Made by a program: the position numbers and the translations under genes
Source: Psococerastis gibbosa
Taxonomy: Eukaryota > Arthropoda > Insecta > Psocodea > Psocidae
DNA: 64,000 nt
NCBI GenBank assembly: GCA_963971405.1
Contig: OZ020491.1
Coordinates: 11,092,855 to 11,156,854, forward strand
Direction: 5' to 3'
Part shown: positions 48,393 through 56,600 of the stretch, piece after piece
How positions within the stretch are numbered: the first letter of the stretch is position 1
How the letters are laid out: each line of letters starts with the position of its first letter
Notes under the pieces: model-generated
What the model saw: the letters and a program-made list of their open reading frames with translations, nothing else
Told to the model about the DNA's origin: nothing
Databases searched by the model: none

Positions 48393-48873
48393 CACTAAAT
48401 CTACTGTGTAGTATTTTTTAATGCAAAATTGGAAGGTTCACACGGCAACCTGACGAAAACAGTCTTACACACTACAGAACCGAAGAAACGTTGCTCTACA
48501 TTTCGATATACTGTTGTGTATGTACCCACACACGATAGAGATGATATGTTGAGATATGGAGAATATTGTGTTATCATATAAGAAAAATTAGAGATACAGT
48601 ACCTATTTAACTTTGTAGAAAACCTTTACAAAAAGGGGAATAAGAGGAAAGAAATATGGAACTTGATTTTTACAAAAAACTGATAGTGAAGTGTTCGCTG
48701 GACGATGTAGTTTTTAATTTGAATTGAAATATGTTTCATTTATTTGTTTATTTACGCATTTACATATCATACTGATTTAAATAGGTCTACTGTGAACTGT
48801 GACCTTATCCAAAAACGTCAATGGCGCAGTCTAAGGATTAAAGTGTTCTGAGTAACATATAGTTTAAGAACTC

Positions 48874-49061
48874 CTGCAGGCTGATCATGGCGATTATAAT
48901 ACCGGGGTTTAAATAATACCCTGGTATTAAAAATGCAAGCAAACAAATTTTGAATAGCACTATCCATTATAAAATTATCTTGTTTTTAATTTTTTATTTT
49001 TTATTTTTAATACCAGGGATTATTTAAACTCAGTATTATAATCGCCATGTTCAGCCTGCAG
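48874..49061. mobile_element. Hairpin MITE, CTGCAGGCTGATCATGGCGA type
   Basis: Arms CTGCAGGCTGATCATGGCGA and TCGCCATGTTCAGCCTGCAG, then an AT-rich palindrome around GGGTTTAAATAATACC. Confidence 0.78.
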
Positions 49062-49351
49062 AAAGAAATAAACGAAACTAAAGGTAAAAGTGGCTTATAT
49101 TTTACAGATTGTGTATTCATCAGTACGATAAAGCCCAGTATAGTATTTTATATAGTTGGGGGGAGGGGGCGGCAAGACCAGAGGCCCAAGACGACATTGA
49201 ATTCTACCAGCCAAACCGCTTACCACTCACTGCTGACCCGAACGGTCGAACATCTATTAGATCTGGCAAATTATTCATTACAACAACTCACATTATTTAA
49301 ATTCATCTTACTCCCGCCCCCCCTAATTCGCCACTGGTACAGTCACACCTA

Positions 49352-49488
49352 CTCTTACACTCAACTAGGAAGACCCGAGACCGCCTGCTTTACATACCCA
49401 TCCGAAACGAAAAAATGTAGCAAGTGTGGCACTCGAACCAACAACCTTTCGGGTGAAAGTCGGAGTCTGTACCACAACATTACATGGC
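49352..49488 (-). mobile_element. SINE family A, copy 7 (head and partial body)
   Basis: Reverse-oriented; retains the B-box-like part and CCTGCTTTACAT but lacks the CTAACTCCGCTAGG block and the tail. Confidence 0.7.
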
Positions 49489-49942
49489 CTGACAGCAGAT
49501 TGATATTTCTCCAAACAATATAATAAAAGCCACATACGAGGACCCTTGAAATCTAGTGCATGCCGAAACCGCAAGGGTCATACGCATAGAAACCGCGTGG
49601 TATGCAAGGCATTCACAATTGTGGGATACATGGTTGGGTGCACACCCCAGCCGCACGCGAGATCTCTATAGGTCCTTGACAGCATTCAAAAACAGCCAGT
49701 ACATCTCCTAGGCTAATGGGCTATGCTGCGGTTTGAAGAACGAAGGTTCGAAACCTCGGACTGTCCGGCATTCGCGTAAGCTATTACTGCTATGAGCATA
49801 TTAGCAGAACAGCTCTATCTTTGACATTATCCTTGGACAAGGTACATTTTACGCTTCCAAATAAAACTGTAATGGCCACTGGGTATTAACTTTCAGCCTA
49901 GTTCAACAGCAGCAGTGTCTTAACATCTCTTCTTCATTCCAG
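49489..49942 (+). other. Upstream flank of the receptor exon, no gene seen
   Basis: No open coding frame is evident. It ends in the 3' splice site of the exon carrying the start codon, so it is intron or a promoter-distal flank. A short B-box-like GGTTCGAAACC occurs near 49744 without a convincing tRNA fold. Confidence 0.4.
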
Positions 49943-49961
49943 GTGGACTGCCGAAGGGGTC

Positions 49962-49979
49962 ATGACGAAAGAAAGCTGA
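49962..49979 (+). promoter_or_regulatory. Minimal upstream ORF in the receptor 5' leader
   Basis: An ATG followed by four codons and a TGA ends one base before the receptor start codon. It lies inside the spliced exon (acceptor at 49942), so it would be in the mRNA. A five-residue uORF this close to the start could dampen translation; that effect is inferred. Confidence 0.5.
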
Positions 49980-49980
49980 C

Positions 49981-50647
49981 ATGACCAAAGGTTGGCTGCC
50001 ACTGTCGCTGCTATTGCTGGTAGCGGCAGCAGGCAGCGTAGACGCCTCCAGACCTCGCCTCGACATGACAACAGAGCTATTCCTCGTCCCTCGGACGGTC
50101 CCGGCAGCGGTGGTAATCGCGTCTCGGCCGCCCATCACAGAGGCCGCGCCGCCACCTTCCCGCAACGCCACTCTCGTACCACCACCAGCCCTTCGTGGCG
50201 AATCCTGGGTGCTACCCCTTCTCTTCTTCTCCGCCCTGACGATGCTCTTGATTGCGAGCTTCGAAGTGTTTGTGTTGTGCAAGGCGTGGCGGACTAGCCC
50301 TTCACAGAGGCATCTCTTCTTGGGGCAAATGCTCCTTCTGGGTTTATTTATGTGTGCCGCACTGGGTGGTTTCGTCGCGTTAACGCCCACCGCTGCTACT
50401 TGTGGGATTCTCCGTTTCGGTGCTGGACTATCGTTTGCTGTTGTGTTTGCTGCTCTTCTGGTGAAGACTGTGTTTTTGATCAGTCTCAACAGCGGAGTGT
50501 ATCTGCCGGCTGCGTATCAAGGGCTTCTTCTCCTGTTTGCTGTGCTCATTCAAATTGTGCTGGGTGTTCAGTGGTTGTTCCACACGCCTCCAAAGGTGGA
50601 GTGGAAATCAGAGCCAGTAATTCCAAGACGTCGGCTCATCCAATTGG
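49981..50647 (+). CDS. Receptor coding exon 1 (signal peptide, ectodomain, TM1-TM4)
   Basis: Encodes residues 1-222 plus one base of codon 223. The first ATG with a good signal peptide is at 49981, and the exon is much more GC-rich than its surroundings. The donor is TTGG|GTATGC with GT at 50648; it leaves one base, which matches the two-base start of exon 2. A second GT at 50617 would leave phase 0 and break the frame. A 3' splice site (pyrimidine-rich tract ending in AG at 49941-49942) lies 38 bases before the ATG, so a non-coding 5' exon should exist further upstream. Confidence 0.78.
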
Positions 50648-53600
50648 GTATGCTTCTCACTCATTTTTTCTCCTTTTTATGCTTTACAACGTACTGAACA
50701 ATGTATAGGTTTCAGTACGGTAGGTAGTTCTATTGTTTTAATTCTGAAAAGACACTTCTTGTCTGTTTTTGCACTAAGACACTTTTCACAGGGAGTGCTT
50801 TGAGTTATATGGCAGAGCTATCATTGACAAATTATTCAATCGATTTTGATTGTTAAATATGAGGTAGGTTTCACTACATCTTGATTGATATGCTGTATCG
50901 TATACTACTACATTGTAGTATGTACAGCCGACAGATCCGGAGCATTTCCACTGGACTATCCCATTATCCGTTATTTACCCTCATTAATTAAATTTAATTA
51001 AAGCTATGTCATTAAAAATCAGTCTGAAATTTGATATTTAACAGTTTTAGGGTTTTTCCGCTCTGGAACTGTTTCATAAATAAACAGACTTACAAATCCC
51101 AGTCCAATAAAAATCCATGAGGTGGAGATTTCAATATTTGATTAGCTTTTACAAACATTACTGACATTATCAATTTTATCACTTTTGCTAATCATAAATA
51201 TCGGCGGCATTCGATCGGACTCAATTGCAACTGCTAATGGATAAATGCACTCATCGCTAATGAAGTTGATTGCGCGATTACAATAATTTTAATCCACAGA
51301 AATATATCAAATAAATATTACGATACAAGTAAATTTATGTGAAATTAAGCTCACAGTATTTTATTATTATATAAAGTAACAGCGTAAGACCAGGCTCATA
51401 AAATTCTACAGCCTTGGAGATCTTCATTATAAGTATGACTGTCATGGGTTACATGTTCCTTTACACAATAATAACAAGTATTCATTTAAAAGAGTCTTTA
51501 TTTAATTCTTGAAATCGACATTCTCCATGCATCCAAAATGCCCACGCCGCGACGACTGCTTGCGCATAACGTTGCCATGCCAACTTTCTATTACATCTTC
51601 CTTTCTTTAACAATATTATTAAATTAAATAAAAATTAAACAATTGAATTAAATAGAAATTAAACAAAATCTTTGAACCGAACTGGGGGGTTTACATGCCT
51701 CTTCGGCCTGTTATTGATTTCCGGATTGACATAAACATTATCATTCACATTACCATTGTTTTTAAAATATCGCAAATCTTTTCTATTTCGCCGATAAACG
51801 GCAGGGCCTACCCTAACTAGAAATGATCTGGGGTAACTCTTAAGAACTTCTTCAACTTTTCCCTTTTCCCATTTTTCACCGTTTCTTACCATCACACTAT
51901 CGCCCCTACGCAACAAAGGTAAGGTCCTCGTTCCCCTGTCAAAAAAACGTTTTTGGTTGTTTTGAATTTTAGTTAAGTTTTCCCTGACTCTGTCATTAAG
52001 CTTAGGCATTAACAGAGTATTAGCAGTCGGAACACAAGTCTTAAGTCTGCGATTATATAATAATTGTGCTGGAGAGAAAGAGGAGCCAGTGATGGGGGTG
52101 TTTCTAAACTCCAGCAGTGCGAGGAGAAAATCAGAACCATCCTCTTTACATTTTTTAAGCATTGCCTTTATCTGTTTTACTCCAGACTCTGCCATACCAT
52201 TTGATTGTGGATATCGGGGACTGGAAAACTTAACTGTAAAGTCATAGGAACGAGCAAATTGTACAAATTCTTCACTGTTGAACGGCATATTATCGCATAT
52301 GAGAATCTCTGGTATACCATGGGTTGCATATATTGCCTTCAGTGTTTTAATAACATGCCCGGCCGTTTTCCCATGCAAACTAATACACTCAATCCACTTA
52401 GAATAGTAGTCTTTAACAATTAAAAATGACTTATTGTCAAATTCAGCAATATCTGCACAAATGTTTTGCCACGGTCTGTCAGGAATTACATGTGGTAACA
52501 GTGGTTCACTTACATTTTTATTAGCGAATGTTTGGCACGTCACACAGTTTTCTACTTTTTGTTGTATTTCCAAGTTCATTGTAGGCCAAAACAAAGTGTG
52601 CCTAGCCAATGCTTTTGATTTTTCGATGCCCTGGTGACTTTTGTGAATTATATTCAGCATTTCTTTTCGAAGTACATTAGGTACGACCACAGCATCTTTG
52701 TGAAATAGTAGTCCATCGTGAACAGACAGGTCAGTTTGAAGTTTAAAATAAACTCGACAAGGCACGGATACTTGACTATGATGGCTTGGCCAGCCAGTGT
52801 TATGTAGTGCAATGACTTTGCTCAAGATAGGATCTTTAGCAGTTTCTTCGACCATTTGTTGCCTCCTTTCCTCTGACACAGAGAGGTATTTTGAGGCTAA
52901 ATGGACAAAATACTCTAATTCTGTGTGTTCCCCTGGTAAACATGGTGGTGCTGCCCTAGACAGAGGATCTGCAACGTGTAATTGTTTTCCCGGTACGTAA
53001 ACAATTTGAAGGGAATATTTAAGGAGTTTCATCAGCATTCTCTGTATACGCGATGTTGATTCAGAAATTAACTTATTATTCACGATGGAAACTAAAGGTC
53101 GATGATCCGAATGTACTTCGACTCTGTCTTTACCGTAAATGTAATAGTGAAAACGCTCAGTTGCAAAAACAATCGCCAGCAGTTCCTTTTCAATTTGGGC
53201 GTACCCCTCCTCACACTTCGTTAATGATCTACTGGCAAAAGAAATAGGTGCACCATCCTGAAGTAATGATGCTCCTAAACCATTCTTGCTCGAGTCACAT
53301 TGGATGACTACATTTTTTTTAGGATCAAAATAACTCAGGATGGTTGCCTTTACAATCGAATCTTTTAAATCACAAAATGCCCTTGAATGGTTAGCGTCCC
53401 AAACCCAAACAGATTCTTTTTTTAAAAGATCTCTTAGTATTTGCGTTTTTTTTAGACAAGTTAGGTACGAATCTGCCTATGTATGCTATCATTCCAAGGA
53501 ACCTTTGCAGATCCTCTTTTCCGCTTGGTTCTGTGAAATTAACAATTGCCTGGGTGCGCTCTGGGTCCACCTTAAGTCCGTCATTTGAAAAAATATGACC

Positions 53601-56600
53601 CAAATAGCGTACTTCTGTCATCTTATACTTTAACTTATTTCTATTGAACTTCACATTATATTTCTTGGCCATTTCCATTACTTGTCTAAACTTAATATCA
53701 TGATCTTCTTCATTTTCCCCAGAAATAATTAGATCATCATAATATATGGTAGTCCCTTCAATGTTTCCAAAAATTTCATAATTTTTTCTCATAAATACCT
53801 CGGGTGCGCTTGATATGCCATTGGGCATTCGAAGGAATTTGTAACGACCAAATGGAGTCCCAAAGGCACACAAATCAGAACTCTCATTATCTAACTTAAT
53901 ATGAAAAAATCCGTCCTTCATGTCTATGACGGAAAATAGGGTTTTCCCATGCATTTGTGGAATTATTTCATCTATTGTAGGTGTCTGAAAATGCTCCCTA
54001 CGTATAGCCTTATTCAGTTGCTTTGGGTCTATGCAAAGACGCAATGCACCGCTTTTCTTTTCTACAATAACCAACGGACTTAACCACTGTGTAGGTTTCT
54101 CAATTTTACAAATAATTTTATTTTGTTCAAGTTCATTTAAGGTGGCCTTAAGCCTATCTTTGAGTAGTACTGGTACTCTTCTCGCGGGACAAATTTTCGG
54201 TGTAATATTTTGATCCAACTTAATTTTGTGCGTCCCAGGGTAACAACCTATACCTTTAAACACATCTTCGTATTGTGCAATGGATGCAGGCAATGGCAGG
54301 TCTGATGTATTAATATGATCAACTAGTTTGATGAAATTTAACGATGAGCATGATTCAAGACCCAACAGCGGCTCAGTGTCAAAATCAACAATATGAAATA
54401 TATGCCTGGTGTATGCGTCATCATCTGATTTGCGGCAGAGCAGTGATTGAGTACCTAATGCACGAACTTTAAAATTTCCAAAGGCAACCAAAACTACATT
54501 AGTTGGCTTCAGATCAGTGTTTTTGTTTATCTGACGAAATATTTTTAAGGGTAAAATATTTACTTGACTTCCTGTATCAAGTTTCATTCGTACTAATCTA
54601 CCCTGTATTACAACATTCCTGTACCAAACTGACTTGCAACTGCCTGAACCCTTACAAGTTTCTTTTGTTTCATGTACGAAAATAGTACCAATATCATTAA
54701 TTAACTCACAGTCATTAACTTCGCTGTCGCTTGTGGTCACTACCAACTCGTTAGCTTTGCGTCGTTCTGTTACTCGCTTCTGCTTCTTAGGACAACATGA
54801 GGAGAAATGGTTTAGCCCTGAGCACAAAAAACACGATTTCCCGTATGCTGGGCACTTCCTGAGAGGATGAGATCCGGCGCAGAATTTACAGCTCTTTATT
54901 GCCCGATTCTGTATCGGAGGAATTTCTTCAACCCGCAGTACTGAGGGGTTAGCCATTGATGAAGCCTGGTAACGCCCTGCTTCTACCGCCTTAACGTAAT
55001 CCATGGCTTCACGTAATTTCAAATTTGGTTTACGAAGTAATGTCTCCCTTATTTGTTGGTCAGTCAGCCCCATTATGAGAACACACAGTATTAGTTCATC
55101 TTCGAGAGTGCCCAATTCACAATTTTTTACCAATTTCCTTATTTCAATATAGAATTTTTCGAAACTTTCATCATCTTTTTGTTTCCTTGAAAATAATTTA
55201 TAACGTTCATACACAATGTTTTTTGTTTTAAGAAAGTGCGCATCAAATTTTAGCACAACTGTGTCAAATTCATATTTTTCCTTATCACTTGCAAAATTGA
55301 AGGATTGAAATAGATCTTGACCTTCCGTCCCCAATAGATTGAGCAGGATATTTACTTTCCTTTTGTCTGAAGCTTTGACCAATTCTGAGGCTTCAAAATA
55401 AACTTCCAAACTCATCTTGAACTTCCGCCATTGCGTGTCCAGATCCAGGCTGCTCCCACCGGCAAAATCAATTGCCACAGGCGGCTTAAAAGACATCTTG
55501 CTGTTGCTAGTTAAACTTCTGACACCATGTCATGGGTTACATGTTCCTTTACACAATAATAACAAGTATTCATTTAAAAGAGTCTTTATTTAATTCTTGA
55601 AATCGACATTCTCCATGCATCCAAAATGCCCACGCCGCGACGACTGCTTGCGCATAACGTTGCCATGCCAACTTTCTATTACAATGACGACCTGAAGGAA
55701 ATAGGTACCGTAACCCAAAATCCCTTGCTTTTACAGACTCCTTAATTTTTATTTGATTAACTAAGTATTATATTAAAGATTGGGCTTATTTAAGTTGTAA
55801 AAGACTACTTCATGCACCATATTAATTTTTGATACCATATAGCTTTTTCATAAAAATGATTGAGGGTTAAAATTTCACTCATCTGGGCCCCGGGCATTGG
55901 CCCAAACGCCTCAACGGCCTGCCCAAACCCCCCGAACGGCCTACCCTGCTGCAAATTGCTCTTTAAATTCATCAAAGGCAATTAAGACACAATCGGAAGT
56001 AGAATAGCCTTATAAGTGTAAAAATCAAATTTCTCATGAAATATTAAATAAATAAATCTTGACTTTTGTTGTTCTATTACTAAGCCAACCTAGCGGAGTT
56101 AGGGCAATAAAGCCCTCTCTTACACTCAACTAACTTGACCCGGGATCGCCTGCTTTACATGCCTTCCGCAGTGTGGCCAGAAAATGTAGCCAGTGCGGGA
56201 CTCGAACCAACAACCTTTTGGGTGAAAGTCGGAGTCTGTACCATTACTCTACAGATCCTGACAATATTAATCGAGTTTCAAAAATATCGGGAGAAACAGA
56301 AGAAATTGCAGCATTTTGATGTATGACATTTACCTTCTTCTAACACAAATAGGCCAAAATTATTGGATTTGTAAGAAAAACGGTGTGGTAGACCAGAGGA
56401 AAATGTTCAAGAACTGTGGTCAATTCTAATGTATCGAACTTTAGAGGAGCGCATTTCTGTTAATTGCTTTCCAATTTATGCGTAGTATAAGGAAAGCTTT
56501 GTGATGGTCCAAATTTTCGATTCCGAGATTTCAACGGATGTACACGTTTTCAGGTCCCAGGAACCCAAAAAAGTGGTTTTTACGAAATGTCTGTCTGTCT

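Larger units (their letters stand above)
51440..55683 (-). mobile_element. Complete Ty3/Gypsy-type LTR retrotransposon, Mag-like, in a receptor intron
   Basis: 4244 bp with identical 156-bp LTRs (TG...CA), a TGG primer-binding site, a polypurine tract and a 5-bp target duplication ATGAC (51435-51439 and 55684-55688). Reading on the minus strand, the order is Gag with two zinc knuckles, DTGS protease, reverse transcriptase, RNase H, HHCC/DDE integrase. That order (integrase last) is the Ty3/Gypsy arrangement. There is no envelope gene. The small LTRs and Gag style suggest the Mag clade, which is inference. The only visible lesion is a one-base homopolymer indel in pol. It sits antisense to the host gene. 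Confidence 0.95.

Noticed and set aside
49920-50489. 189-codon open frame antisense to receptor exon 1
   Set aside because: It is a shadow of the GC-rich exon; composition is Arg/Ala/Gly-rich with no motif.
50617-50618. Alternative donor GT (CCAGTAATT) in receptor exon 1
   Set aside because: It leaves phase 0, which does not match the two-base start of exon 2; the donor at 50648 does.
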